A DNA stretch of 64,000 bases, from assembly GCA_014155875.1 (NCBI GenBank), contig JACEFZ010013498.1, forward strand, positions 124,001 through 188,000. Reading direction: 5' to 3'. The translations under genes were made by a program, and so were the position numbers. The stretch is from Cepaea nemoralis (taxonomy: Eukaryota; Mollusca; Gastropoda; Stylommatophora; Helicidae). The notes under the pieces were generated by a model. That model searched no databases. It saw nothing but the letters and a program-made list of their open reading frames with translations, and was not told the origin of the DNA. Shown here in pieces: positions 21,180 through 33,073 of this stretch; positions within the stretch are counted from its first letter, which is position 1, and each line of letters opens with the position of its first letter.

Positions 21180-22258
21180 TCTATGTTTGATCTTATTTCT
21201 TCATGTGTGATTTTATTTCTGGTTTTATCTCTCTTTATGTGTGCTTTTATTTCTGGTTTTATACCTGTTCATGTGTGATCTTATTTCTGGTTTTATACCT
21301 GTTCATGTGTGATCTTATTTCTGGTTTTATACCTGTTCATGTGTGATCTTATTTCTGGTTTTATACCTGTTCATGTGTGATCTTATTTCTGGTTTGATAT
21401 CTGTTCATGTGTGATCTTATTTCTGGTTTTATACCTGTTCATGTGTGATATTATTTCTGGTTTTATACCTGTTCATGTGTGATCTTATTTCTGGTTTGAT
21501 ATCTGTTCATGTGTGATCTTATTTCTGGTTTTATATCTGTTCATGTGTGATCTTATTTCTGGTTTGATATCTGTTCATGTGTGATCTTATTTCTGGTTTT
21601 ATACCTGTTCATGTGTGATATTATTTCTGGTTTGATATTTGTTCATGTGTGATCTTATTTCTGGTTTGATATTTGTTCATGTGTGATCTTATTTCTGGTT
21701 TTATACCTGTTCATGTGTGATATTATTTCTGGTTTGATATCTTTCATGTGTGATATTATTTCTGGTTTGATATTTGTTCATGTGTGATCTTATTTCTGGT
21801 TTTATACCTGTTCATGTGTGATATTATTTCTGGTTTGATATTTGTTCATGTGTGATCTTATTTCTGGTTTGATATTTGTTCATGTGTGATCTTATTTCTG
21901 GTTTTATACCTGTTCATGTGTGATCTTATTTCTGGTTTGATATCTGTTTCATGTGTGATCTTATTTCTGGTTTGATATCTTTCATGTGTGATATTATTTC
22001 TGGTTTGATATTTGTTCATGTGTGATCTTATTTCTGGTTTTATACCTGTTCATGTGTGATCTTATTTCTGTTTGATATCTGTTCATGTGTGATCTTATTT
22101 CTGGTTTGATATTTGTTCATGTGTGATCTTATTTCTGGTTTGATATCTGTTCATGTGTGATCTTATTTCTGGTTTTATACCTGTTCATGTGTGATCTTAT
22201 TTCTGGTTTGATATCTTTCATGTGTGATCTTATTTCTGGTTTGATATCTTTCATGTCA
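21180..22258. repeat. Minisatellite, 34-bp unit, about 31 copies
   Basis: The unit is tgatcttatttctggtttta followed by tacctgttcatgtg, with frequent ttgatatctg variants and a few shorter units. It runs to within 5 bp of the next exon, so the acceptor (tctttcatgtcactag) is itself built on the last repeat unit. Confidence 0.95.
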
Positions 22259-22262
22259 CTAG

Positions 22263-22330
22263 GGAGAGTTCGCTCAGCAGCAGTGAGTTTGACAGTGACA
22301 TGAACGGCAACAACGAGGACACCAGAGAGG
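22263..22330 (+). CDS. GPATCH2: GPATCH2-like, second coding exon (68 bp)
   Basis: The acidic/serine-rich peptide ESSLSSSEFDSDMNGNNEDT then RE corresponds to the S-rich stretch just before the DDEQSDWF block of vertebrate GPATCH2. The first base completes the Gln codon left by the previous exon and the last base is carried to the next, so phases fit (2 then 1). Acceptor AG at 22261-22262. Donor gagagg/gtaagc at 22330/22331 is strong and is copied repeatedly in the array that follows. Confidence 0.85.
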
Positions 22331-22985
22331 GTAAGCTTGGGCTGTGTGTGTGATCTGGCATAGTGGACACCAGGTTTGTTATCTGGTATAGGTGGTTACC
22401 TGGTGTTGTAGAGGACACCAGAGAGGGTAAGCTTGGGCTGTGTGTGTGATCTGGCATAGTGGACATCAGAGAGGGTAAGCTTGGGCTGTGTGTGTGATCT
22501 GGCATAGTGGACATCAGAGAGGGTAAGCTTGGGCTTACAGTGTGTTAGCTGGTATAGGTGGTTACCTGGTGTTGTAGAGGACACCAGAGAGGGTAAGCTT
22601 GGGCTGTGTGCATGATCTGGCATAGTGGACACCAGAGAGGGTAAGCTTGGGCTGTATGCGTGATCTGGCATAATGGCCACCAGAGAGGGTAAGCTTGGGC
22701 TGTGTGTGTGATCTGGCATAGTGGACACCAGAGAGGGTAAGCTTGGGCTGTGTGTGTGATCTGGCATAGTGGCCACCAGAGAGGGTAAGCTTGGGCTGTG
22801 TGTGTGATCTGGCATAGTGGACACCAGAGAGGGTAAGCTTGGGCTGTGTGTGTGATCTGGCATAGTGGCCACCAGAGAGGGTAAGCTTGGGCTGTGTGTG
22901 TGATCTGGCATAGTGGACACCAGAGAGGGTAAGCTTGGGCTGTGTGTGTGATCTGGCATAGTGGACACCAGAGAGGGTAAGCTGG
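22331..22985. repeat. Minisatellite, 48-bp unit containing the exon end and its 5' splice site
   Basis: The unit runs gacaccagagagggtaagc then ttgggctgtgtgtgtgatct and ggcatagtg. Its first part is identical to the last 14 bases of the preceding exon plus its donor. I count 13 occurrences of gagagggtaagc including the real one, mostly exactly 48 bp apart. Two longer spacers include ctggtataggtggttacctg, which links to the adjoining 34-bp array. Reading on from the real donor in the coding frame meets TGA at 22351. Confidence 0.93.
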
Positions 22986-23032
22986 ATATAACAGTGTGAG
23001 TTGGATAGCATTGGTTAACCTGGTGTTTGTGA

Positions 23033-24450
23033 CTTGGTGTGTTACTTGGTTTAGGCGTTCACATGGTGTAGATGGTTACCTGATGTGGGTTGTTACCTGT
23101 TTTAGGTGGTTACCTGGTGTAGGTGGTTACCTGTTTTAGATAATTACCTGGTGTAGATGGTTACCTGTTTTAGATAATTACCTGGTGTAGGAGAGCTTTT
23201 TTAAGATAATTATCTGGTGTAGGTGTTTACCTGTTTTAGATAATTACCTGGTGTATGTGGTTACATTTTAGATAATTACCTGGTGTAGGTGGTTACCTGT
23301 TTTAGATAATTACCTGGTGTTGGTGGTTACCTATTTTAGATAATTACCTGGTGTTGGTGGTTACCTACTTTAGATAATTACCTGGTGTTGGTTTTTACCT
23401 GGTGTAGGTGGTTACCTGTTTTAGATAATTTACCTGGTGTAGGTGGTTACTTGTTTTAGATAATTACTTTGTGTTGGTGGTTACCTGGTGTAGATGGTTT
23501 CCTGTTTTAGATAATTACCTGGTGTTGGTGGTTACCTGGTGTAGATGGTTTCCTGTTTTAGATAATTACCTGATGTAGGTGATTACATTTTAGATAATTA
23601 CCTGATGTAGATGTTTACCTGTTTTAGATTCTTCTTCTTCTTTCGTTCGCTTGAAATATGTCTACAACTGCAATGTTGTCTCTTATAAGAATCTAAATCT
23701 TTTTTAGTTCACTCAGCGGTCCATAGAGTTTAAATTCCACTGTTGTCTCTCTAGGCCAGAAGGTCGCCCTGGATATGTTGTAGTTTGGGCAGTCCTGGAG
23801 TATGTGTTCTGCTGTCTGCGGCGCCAAACCACATGTGCACATGGCTGAGTCACCAATCTTGAATTTTGTATACATGTGGTTGCGAAATATATTGTGTCCT
23901 GTCTGAAGCGCAGAATAATGACCCTGTTTTGTTCTGTCCATAACGTGGTAGTTGTCTTGAGTAGGTTTGGTGGCCTTCTGACTGATTTGATCATTCTTTT
24001 CTTTTGGTGGTATGTAATGGGCACATCAGGCTGTTCTTCTTTTGCTCCTTCCTTAGCCAATCAATCAGCTCTGTCGTTCCAGGTACTCAATAGTGGGATG
24101 GTTATCCACTGTATGGTGACCTTATCGACAGCAGTCAGAACTATTTAGATAATTACCTGGGTCTTGAGGGTACCTGTTTTAGAAATAACTGGTGTAGGTG
24201 GTTACCTGTTTTAGATAATTACCTGGTGTATGTGGTTTCCGTTTAGCAAATGTTGGAGGTGGTTACGTTTAGATAATTACCTCATGTTTGTGGTTACCTG
24301 GTGTAGATGGTTTCCTGGTTTAGATAATTACCTGGTGTAGATGGTTTCCTGTTTTAGATAATTACCTAGTGTAGGCGGTTTCCTGGTTTTGATAATTACC
24401 TGGTGTAGGTGTTTGTTTTAGATAATTACCTGGTGTAGGTGAAACACTGA
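23033..24450. repeat. Minisatellite, about 34-bp unit, interrupted by a LINE fragment
   Basis: The unit is ggtggttacctgttttagat followed by aattacctggtgta. Copies are more divergent than in neighbouring arrays. It is interrupted at 23629-24146 by an antisense LINE 3' fragment. It ends about 50 bp before the next exon. Confidence 0.9.
23629..24146 (-). mobile_element. Antisense LINE 3' end (RNase H tail)
   Basis: On the minus strand the frame reads VTIQW, then NDRADxLAKEGAKEEQPDV (stop in place of x), the usual end of an RNase H domain. It continues TKQGHYSALQTGHNIFRNHM, KIGDSAMCTCGLAPQTAEHI and LYGPLSELKKI. A Cys/His motif (CxC...H...C) and a GAAGAA tail follow. This is the C-terminus of an I-clade-like non-LTR retrotransposon, 5'-truncated. 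The array repeats tttagat on both sides, consistent with a short target duplication. At least two frame changes occur, so it is inactive. Confidence 0.85.
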
Positions 24451-24502
24451 TATCTTGCTGCACTATTGGTCTTCAATACAATCATTCCTGTATTTCCTGC
24501 AG

Positions 24503-24711
24503 CTGACGATGAGCAGAGCGACTTCTTCCATGAGCCAGGTCCGGCCTGTGGGATCCCAGACATCGTCCCTTGGTGGGAAAATGAGCGGGTCACTGACGAA
24601 CCTCTGTGCATTCACTCGGATTTTGAAAGAATACTCACTGGGACATTTGCTCATCTTCCCAAGTTCACCAATCAGAGTTTCAAGGCCAGGATGGGACGCC
24701 TGATGTCTGGG
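24503..24711 (+). CDS. GPATCH2: GPATCH2-like, third coding exon
   Basis: This is the most conserved block of the family: DDEQSDFFHEPGPACGIPDI, VPWWENE, then FERILTGTFAHL and FKARMGRLMSG. Vertebrate GPATCH2 has matching DDEQSDWFYE, ACGI..VPWW and FESILTGSF text. The first two bases (ct) complete the Ala codon begun in the previous exon, and the exon ends in phase 0. Acceptor: tatttcctgcag ending at 24502. Donor: ctggg/gtgagc at 24711/24712. Confidence 0.92.
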
Positions 24712-24720
24712 GTGAGCTGT

Positions 24721-24763
<43 letters not shown>

Positions 24764-26280
24764 TTGCAGGGTCAGGTTTGTGTATGGGGTTTATGGGATC
24801 AGGTTTGTGTATGCAGTTTGTGGGGGTCAGGTATGTGGGGTGAACTTTGTATGTGCTGTTTGTGAGGTCAGGTTTGTGTATGGGGTTTGTGGGATCAGGT
24901 TTGTGTATGGAGTATGTGGGGTGAGCTTTGCGTGTGCTGTTTGTGTGGTCAGGTTTTTTTAATGGGTTTGTGGGGTAAGGTTTATGTGTGGGGTCAGGTT
25001 TGTATATGATGTTTGTGGGGTCAAGTTTTTGTATGGGGTTTGTGAGGTCAGGTTTGTGTATGGAGTTTGTGAGGTGCTGTTTGTGGGGCCAGATGTTTAA
25101 GTAGTATTGTTTGTGGGGTCAGGTTTGTATATGGTGTTTGTGGGGTCAGGTTTGTGTAGGGTGTTTGTGGGGTCAGGTTTGTGTATGGTGTTTGTGGGGT
25201 CAGGTTTGTGTATGGGGTTTGTGGGGTCAGGTTTGTATAAGGAGTTTGTGAGGTGCTGTTTGTGGAGTCAGGTTTGTGTATGGGGTTTGTGCGGTGCTGT
25301 ATGTGGGTTCAGTTTTGTGTATGGGGTTTGTGAGGTGCTGTTGTGGGGTCAGGTTTGTGTATGGGGTTTGTGAGGTCAGGTGTGTGTATGGGGTTTGTGA
25401 GGTGCTGTTTGTGAGGTCAGGTTTGTGTATGGGGTTTGTGAGGTGCTGTTTGTGAGGTCAGGTTTGTGTATGGGGTTTGTGAGGTCAGGTGTGTGTATGG
25501 GGTTTGTGAGGTGCTGTTTGTGAGGTCAGGTTTGTGTATGGGGTTTGTGAGGTGCTGTTTGTGAGGTCAGGTTTGTGTATGGGGTTTGTGAGGTGCTGTT
25601 TGTGAGGTCAGGTTTGTGTATGGGGGTTGTGAGGTGTTGTTTGTGAGGTCAGGTGTGTGTATGGGGTTTGTGAGGTGCTGTTTGTGAGGTCAGGTTTGTG
25701 TATGGGGTTTGTGAGGTGCTGTTTGTGAGGTCAGGTGTGTGTATGGGGTTTGTGAGGTGCTGTTTGTGAGGTCAGGTTTGTGTATGGGGTTTGTGAGGTG
25801 CTGTTTGTGAGGTCAGGTGTGTGTATGGGGTTTGTGAGGTGCTGTTTGTGAGGTCAGGTTTGTGTATGGGGTTTGTGAGGTCAGGTGTGTGTATGGGGTT
25901 TGTGAGGTGCTGTTTGTGAGGTCAGGTTTGTGTATGGGGTTTGTGAGGTGCTGTTTGTGAGGTCAGGTTTGTTGTATGGGGTTGTGAGGTGCTGTTTGTG
26001 AGGTCAGGTTTGTGTATGGGGGTTGTGAGGTGTTGTTTGTGAGGTCAGGTGTGTGTATGGGGTTTGTGAGGTGCTGTTTGTGAGGTCAGGTTTGTGTATG
26101 GGGTTTGTGAGGTGCTGTTTGTGAGGTCAGGTGTGTGTATGGGGTTTGTGAGGTGCTGTTTGTGAGGTCAGGTGTGTGTATGGGGTTTGTGAGGTGCTGT
26201 TTGTGAGGTCAGGTTTGTGTATGGGGTTTGTGAGGTCAGGTGTGTGTATGGGGTTTGTGAGGTATTGTTTGTGAGGTCAG
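24712..26280. repeat. (TG)n run then minisatellite of about 41-bp units
   Basis: The donor gtgagctgtgtg runs into a (GT) dinucleotide tract (about 24719-24759). Units of ggggtttgtgaggtgctgtt plus tgtgaggtcaggtttgtgtat follow. Early copies are mixed; later ones are regular. The phrase ggggtgagct, identical to the exon/donor boundary, recurs at about 24915, suggesting that the array grew from the splice-site region. Confidence 0.9.
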
Positions 26281-26461
26281 ATTTTTCTTCGGTGTTCAAG
26301 GTATACAGTGTTTGTGAGGTGATGTGCATGTATGGTCTCTGGGGTGAGATTATTGTGATGATACTTAATAACAAAGTCACAGTGGCTGGCATGACCTTCA
26401 CCCCGCCACCTGCCGATTGGTCTATTCAAATATGGGGCTAGCATCAAATACCCACAAGAAA

Positions 26462-29400
26462 AATGTCCTTGACCTGTTGTCTGTAACACATGTATAGATG
26501 TGTGTGTTCCTGGTGATTGTCTGTAACACATGCATAGATGTGTGTGTTCCTCGTGATTGTCTGTAACACATGCATAGATGTGTGTGTGTGTTCCTGGTGA
26601 CTTGCTGTCTGTAACACATGCATAGATGTGTGTGTTCCTGGTGACTTGGTCTGTAACACATCATAGGATGTGTGTTCCTGGTGACTTGCTGTCTGTAACA
26701 CATGCATAGATGTGTGTGTTCCTGGTGACTTGTTGTCTGTATAACACAGCATAGATGTGTGGTGTGTTCTGTGTGATTGTCTGTAACACATGGCATAGAC
26801 GTGTGTGTTCCTGGTGACTGCTGTCTGTAACACATGCATAGATGTGGTGTTGTTCCTGGTGATCGTCTGTAAACACATGCATAGATGTGTTGTGTGTTCT
26901 TGGTGACTTGTTGTCTGTAACACATGCATAGATGGTGTGTGGTTCCTGGGACTTGTTGTCTGTAACACATGCATAGATGTGTGTGTGTGTGTTCCTGGTG
27001 ACTTGTTGTCTGTAACACATGCATAGATGTGTGTGTGTGTTCCTGGTGATTGTCTGTAACACATGCATAGATGTGTGTGTGTGTTCCTGGTGACTTGTTG
27101 TCTGTAACACATGCATAGATGTGTGTGTGTGTTCCTGGTGATTGTCTGTAACACATGCATAGATGTGTGTGTGTGTGTGTTCCTCGTGATTGTCTGTAAC
27201 ACATGCATAGATGTGGTGTGTGTTCCTGGTGACTTGCTGTCTGTAACACATGCATAGATGTGTGTGTCCTGGTGACTTGCTGTCTGTAACACATGCATAG
27301 ATGTGTGTGTTCCTGGTGACTTGCTGTCTGTAACACATGCATAGATGTGTGGTCCTGGTGATTGTTTCGTAACACAGCATAGATGTGTTTGTGGTCCCGG
27401 GTGATGTCTGAACAATCAAGAGTGTGTGTCCCTGGTGCACTTGCTGCTGTAACACATGCATAGATGTGTGTGTGTGTGTTCCTGGTGATTGTCTGTAACA
27501 CATGCATAGATGTGTGTGTGTGTTCCTGGTGACTTGTTGTCTGTAACACATGCATAGATGTGTGGTGTTGTCCTGGTGACTTGTTGTCTGTAACCATGCA
27601 TAGATGTGGTGTGTGTTCCTGGTGACTTGTGGTCTGTAAACAATGCATAGAGTCTGTGTGTGTTCCTGGTGATGTCTGTAACACATGCATAGATGTGTGT
27701 GGTGTCCTGGTGACTTCGTTGTCTGTAACACATGCATAGATGTGTGTGTGTGTCCTGGTGATTGTCTGTAACACATGCCATCGATGGTGTGTGTGTTCCT
27801 GGTGTGTCTGTAAAACATGCATGATGTGTTCGTGTGTGTTCTGGTTACTTGTTGTCTGTAACACATGCATAGATGTGTGTGTGTGTCCTGGTGACTTGTG
27901 TCCTGTAACACATGCATAGATGGTGGGTGTTGTGTGTTCATGGTGATTGTTCTGTAACACATGCATAGATGTGTGTGTGTGTTGTCTGGTGACTTGTTGT
28001 CTGTAACACATGCATAGATGTGTGTGTGTGTTCCTGGTGATTGTCTGTAACACATGCATAGATGTGTGTGTGTGTTCCTGGTGACTTGCTGTCTGTAACA
28101 CATGCATAGATGGGTTGTGTGTGTGTCCTGGTGACTTGCTGTTCTGTAAACACATGCATAATGTGTGTGTGTGTATCTGGTGGACTTGCTGTCTGTAACA
28201 CATGCATAGATGTGTGTGTGTGTTCCTGGTGATTGTCTGTAACACATGCATAGATGTGTGTGTGTGTTCCTGGTGACTTGCAGTCTGTAACACATACATA
28301 GATGTGTGTGTGTTCCTGGTGACTTGCTGTCTGTAACACATGCATAGAGTGTGTGTTCATAGTGACTTGTTGTCTGTAACACATGCATAGATGTGGTGTG
28401 TGGGGTCCTGGGACTGCTGTCTGTAACACAGCATAGATGTGTGTGTGTGTTCCTGGTGACTTGCTGTCTGTAACACATGCATAGATGTGTGTGTGTGTGT
28501 GTGTGTTCCTGGTGATTGTCGATAACACATGCATAGATGTGTGTGTGTTCCTGGTGACTTGCTGTCTGTAACACATGCATAGATGTTGTGTGTTGGTGTG
28601 TTCCTGGTGACTTTTGTTCTGGTAACACATGCATAGATGTGGGGTGTCTGTGCTGTTCATGGTGATGTCGGTAACACCGGCATAGATGTGTGTGTGTTCC
28701 TGGTGACTTGTTGTCTGTAACACATGCATAGATGTGTGTGTGTGTGTGTTCCTGGTGACTTGTTGTCTGTAACGCATGCATAGATGTGTGTGTGTGTGTT
28801 CCTGGTGACTTGCTGTCTCTAACACATGCATAGATGTGTGTGTGTGTTCCTGGTGATTGTCTGTAATGCATGCATAGATGTGTGTGTGTGTTCCTGGTGA
28901 TTGTCTGTAACGCATGCATAGATGTGTGTGTGTGTCCTGGTGACTTGCTGTCTGTAACACATGCATAGATGTGGTGTGGGTTCCTGTGATGTCTTACCGC
29001 CTGCATAGATGTTGTGCTGTGTGGTCCTGTGACTTGCAGTCTGTAACAACATGCATAGACTGTGTGTGTTGTTCCTGGTGACGTGCGTCTGTAACACATG
29101 CATAGATGTGTTGTTGTGTGTGTCCTGGTGACTTGGTGTCTGTAACACTGCATAGATGTGTGTGTTGTGTGTGTGTTCTGGTGATTGTCTGTAACACATG
29201 CATAGATTGTGTGTGTTCCTGGTTGACTTGGTGTCTGTAACACATGCGCTAGATGTGTGTTTGTCCTGTGAACTTGTGTCTGTAACGTCATGCATAGATG
29301 GTGTGGTTCCTGGTGACTTGCTGTCTTTAACGCATGCATAGATGTGTGTGTGTGTTCCTGGTGACTTGTTGTCTGTAACGCATGCATAGATGTGTGTGTG

Positions 29401-30030
29401 TTCCTGGTGACTTGCTGTCTGTAACACATGCATAGATGTGTGTGTGTGTGTTCCTGGTGATTGTCTGTAACACATGCATAGATGTGTGTGTGTGTTCCTG
29501 GTGACTTGCTGTCTGTAACACATGCATAGATGTGTGTGTGTGTGTCCTGGTGATTGTCTGTAACACATGCATAGATGTGTGTGTGTTCCTGGTGACTTGT
29601 TGTCTGTAACACATGCATAGATGTGTGTGTGTTCCTGGTGACTTGTTGTCTGTAACACATGCATAGATGTGTGTGTGTGTTCCTGGTGACTTGTTGTCTG
29701 TAACGCATGCATAGATGTGTGTGTGTTCCTGGTGACTTGCTGTCTGTAACGCATGCATAGATGTGTATGTGTGTGTTCCTGGTGATTGTCTGTAACACAT
29801 GCATAGATGTGTGTGTGTTCCTGGTGACTTGTTGTCTGTAACACATGCATAGATGTGTGTGTGTGTTCCTGGTGACTTGTTGTCTGTAACGCATGCATAG
29901 ATGTGTGTGTGTGTTCCTGGTGATTGTCTGTAACGCATGCATAGATGTGTGTGTGTGTTCCTGGTGATTGTCTGTAACACATGCATAGATGTGTGTGTGT
30001 TCCTGGTGATTGTCTGTAACGCATGCATAG
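26462..30030. repeat. 3.6-kb minisatellite, about 40-48 bp units
   Basis: The unit is ctgtaacacatgcatagatg followed by tgtgtgtgttcctggtgac and ttgctgt or nothing, so unit length alternates by presence of a ttgtctg/cttgctg block and by the number of TG steps. On the minus strand it gives open frames up to 1093 codons with His/Thr-rich repeats; these are not genes. Edges (26460-26640, 29340-30020) are clean, but the middle carries many one-base gains and losses. Confidence 0.93.
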
Positions 30031-30074
30031 TTGTGTGTGCTGTGCCGTCCTTTGAGAGTGTTCCTAGTTCAGGG

Positions 30075-30360
30075 TCACTTGATTTTGCCCGGATGTGAAT
30101 CTGAGCACCTGTGGACATGTCCAGAGTGCAAGGATGATACCCCAACAGATAACTGACCAACTGACTGACCGACTGACTGACCGACTGATTGACCAACAAA
30201 CCGACTATGAAGAAAAGACAAATGCAATCTATAGGGCATATCAACAGAGGAGATGGGATAGAGAAATGAGCTGCATGTGGGAAACTGTCGCAGCTGGGCA
30301 GCACATGATAATGTGAGTGACGTCGACTGGATTAGAATATGATATGACAGGGAGCGGTGA
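30075..30360 (+). mobile_element. Short LINE tail fragment (WTCPEC motif)
   Basis: The plus strand reads SEHLWTCPECKDDTPTDN before a stop, close to the EHVWECPECSD end of the LINE at 9695-10422. A small tandem stretch of gactgaccgact follows at 30155-30195. The remainder to 30360 may be 3' UTR of the same family. Confidence 0.6.
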
Positions 30361-30424
30361 AAGGTCATCATCACCAGCATCGTGCCCAGACCGGTGGTGG
30401 GGGAAGTAGAGCAGTGTTGGTGTG

Positions 30425-31078
30425 GGCTCTTGTGTTGATTCTGTTTGGCTTAGCTTGTTTGTGACAGTTCTGTCTTTGTTGAGTCTGTTTGCTGAGCTTG
30501 TTTGTGACCATTGTTCTGTTCCCTTTGTTGATTTCTGTTTGTGAAGCTTGTTGTGACCATGTTCTGTTCTTTGTTGATTCTGTTGCCTGGAAGCTTGTTG
30601 GACCAGGTCTGTTCTTTGTTGATTCGCTTTGCTGAAGCTTGTTGTGACAGTTCTGCTTTGTTGATTCTGTTGCTGAAGCTTGTTTGGGACCATGTTCTGT
30701 TCTTTTGTTGAGTCTGTTTGCTGCAAGCTTGTTTGTGACATGTTCTGTTCTTTGTTGATTCTGTTGCGAGATTGTTTTGACCATGTTCTGTTCTTTTGTT
30801 ATTCTGTTGCTGACGCTTGTTTGGACCATGTTCTGTTCTTTTGTTGATTCTGTTTGCTGAAGCTTGTTTGTGACCATGTTCTGTTCTTTTGTTGATTCTG
30901 TTTGCTGAAGCTTGTTTGTGACCATGTTCTGTTCTTTTGTTGATTCTGTTTGCTGAAGCTTGTTTGTGACCATGTTCTGTGAATGTCTTGATTCTGTTTG
31001 CTGAAGCATGTTTGTGACCATGTTCTGTGAATGTATTGATTCTATTTACTGAAGCTTGTTTGTGACAATGTTCAAATG
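30425..31078. repeat. Minisatellite, 48-bp unit, about 14 copies
   Basis: The unit is aagcttgtttgtgaccatgt then tctgttcttttgttgattct and gtttgctg. Copies from 30830 to the end are regular; those from 30430 to 30820 carry many one-base losses. It ends about 10 bp before exon 31089-31133, so the pyrimidine-rich tract of that acceptor is repeat-derived. Confidence 0.93.
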
Positions 31079-31088
31079 TTCTCTGCAG

Positions 31089-31133
31089 ACTGGTAGAGAG
31101 ATTCGACTGGGACGCAGGAAGTTGAAAGGCAAG
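31089..31133 (+). CDS. GPATCH2: GPATCH2-like, fourth coding exon (45 bp)
   Basis: A 15-codon exon in phase 0 on both sides, encoding TGREIRLGRRKLKGK. The basic GRRKLKGK resembles GRRRLVGKE of vertebrate GPATCH2L at the corresponding place. Acceptor: gttctctgcag ending 31088. Donor: ggcaag/gtaatc. Its small size makes it easy to miss. Support comes from phase, splice sites and the family resemblance. Confidence 0.75.
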
Positions 31134-31857
31134 GTAATCAGTTTTACCTCATTTCCACTTTTGTCTGGACATTTTTGGTCTAGGTCTCATCACCCCACCT
31201 AGATATTCTTCTTCTGTGTTCGTCCAGAATGTTGTTTTAGACATAATTGTGTTGTGCCTGTTTACAGCAGAGCTGCAATATTTGAACCTTTCGGTGACAC
31301 ATCTAACTTCTTCCAGGCATTTGTTAGCCAGGCTACCTTCCCAGGACCCCACATAGATATGAGGTCTGTTAAAATAATTATGGGACATTTGGTCAGAAAA
31401 AAAATAGAATGATTCTCCTGGAAGCATGAATCCCCTTCAACACCGATCCTGGAGGTGGCACAGACGTCTCCAAGTGGCTCTTCCATTGTTGGAAGCATGG
31501 CGGGAAGGCCTCATGTTCCATGAAGGGATGGATATGTGGATAACTAGACGTTAGTCCCTCCATCATAACATGAGAGCCACTCATTCTTCGAATCTGATTC
31601 AGACTGTCTTGCCCAAACACAGCAGTCCCCCTGGTTTGTCAGAGAAGTTTTAGTTGAACAGCTCCATTTCTTTGTCAAGTCTCATGGCTACCTTTTGTTT
31701 CCCATATGTGTTTTTAAATAATTATCAGATTTTTACCATCAGTGGTTACGTTTTCCAACATTCTCATTATTTAATGTTTTACCTTATTGCATTTATTAGT
31801 GTGGTACATAAAGCACAACTATAGATCTCTGTCTTGTCATGTTTGCTGTCATTGCAC
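31134..31857. other. Intron sequence with a dispersed TTC-ended repeat, no gene
   Basis: At about 31204-31350 there is a copy of the dispersed block also seen at 6735 and 54094 (attcttcttc, gttcgtccagaatg, then gccaggctaccttcccagga). The sequence to 31857 has no recognised structure. Confidence 0.45.
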
Positions 31858-32920
31858 AGAGAATGTTTGTCTTCCTAATGCTCGTGTGTCATTGCACAGC
31901 GAATGTTTGTCTTCCTAATGCTCGTGTGTCATGTTTGCTGTCATTGCACAGAGAATGTTTGTCTTCCCAATGCTCGTGTGTCATGTTTGCTGTCATTTAA
32001 CAGAGAATGTTTGTCTTCCCAATGCTCATGTGTCATGTTTGCTGTCATTGCACAGAGAATGTTTGTCTTCCCAATGCTCATGTGTCATGTTTGCTGTCAT
32101 TGCACAGTGAATGTTTGTCTTCCCAATGCTCGTGTGTCATGTTTGCTGTCATTGCACAGCGATGTTTGTCTTCCTAATGCTCATGTGTCATGTTTGCTGT
32201 CATTGCACAGAGAATGTTTGTCTTCCCAATGCTCATGTGTCATGTTTGCTGTCATTTCACAGAGAATGTTTGTCTTCTCAATGCTCGTGTGTCATGTTTG
32301 CTGTCAATTCACAGAGAATGTTTGTCTTCCCAATGCTCATGTGTCATGTTTGCTGTCATTGCACAGAGAATGTTTGTCTTCCAATGCTCGTCGTGGTCAT
32401 GTTTGCTGTCATTGCACAGAGAAGTTTGTCTTCCCATGCTCGTGTTGTGTCAGTTGCTGTCATTGCACAGAGAATGTTGTCTTCCCAATGCTCGTGTGTC
32501 ATGTTTGCTGCCATTTAACAGAGAATGGTTGTCTTCCCAATGCTCATGTGTCATGTTTGCTGTCATTGCACAGAGAATGTTTGTCTTCCCAATGCTCATG
32601 TGTCATGTTTGCTGTCATTGCACAGAGAATGTTTGTCTTCCCAATGCTCATGTGTCATGTTTGCTGTCATTGCACAGAGAATGTTTGTCTTCCCAATGTT
32701 CATGTGTCATGTGTGCTGAAATTGCACAGAGAATTTTTGTCTTCCCAATGCTTATGTGTCATGTTTGCTGTCATTGCACAGAGAATGTTTGTCTTCCCAA
32801 TGCTCGTGTGTCATGTTTGCTTGCATTGCACAGAGAATGTTTGTCTTCCCAATGCTCGTGTGTCATGTTTGCTGTCATTGCACAGAGAATGTTTGTCTTC
32901 CTAATGCTCATGTGTCATGT
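31858..32920. repeat. Minisatellite, 52-bp unit bearing acceptor-like sites
   Basis: The unit is tgtttgctgtcattgcacag then agaatgtttgtcttcccaat and gctcgtgtgtca, about 20 copies. Each contains a pyrimidine-rich stretch ending in cacag that looks like a 3' splice site. Copies near 32380-32500 have scattered missing bases. The array runs straight into the real acceptor (tgttgtttgttag, AG at 32929-32930). Confidence 0.95.
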
Positions 32921-32930
32921 TGTTTGTTAG

Positions 32931-33041
32931 ATGCCCCGCTACACAGTCGGGCGATTTCTACAAGAGCGGGAACACTGGAGCCGCATGCAGGGCCACCACC
33001 ACCAGTTCACACAGGTGCAGCCGGCCAGCTCTAGCAGCTGT

Positions 33042-33073
<32 letters not shown>

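Noticed and set aside
24426..24654. Minus-strand frames over exon 24503-24711
   Set aside because: Antisense shadows of a well-supported conserved exon.
26422..29942. Minus-strand open frames up to 1093 codons with His/Thr-rich repeats
   Set aside because: They are read-through of the 40-48 bp array; all frames give the same repeated peptide type, and no non-repeat domain or conserved start is present.
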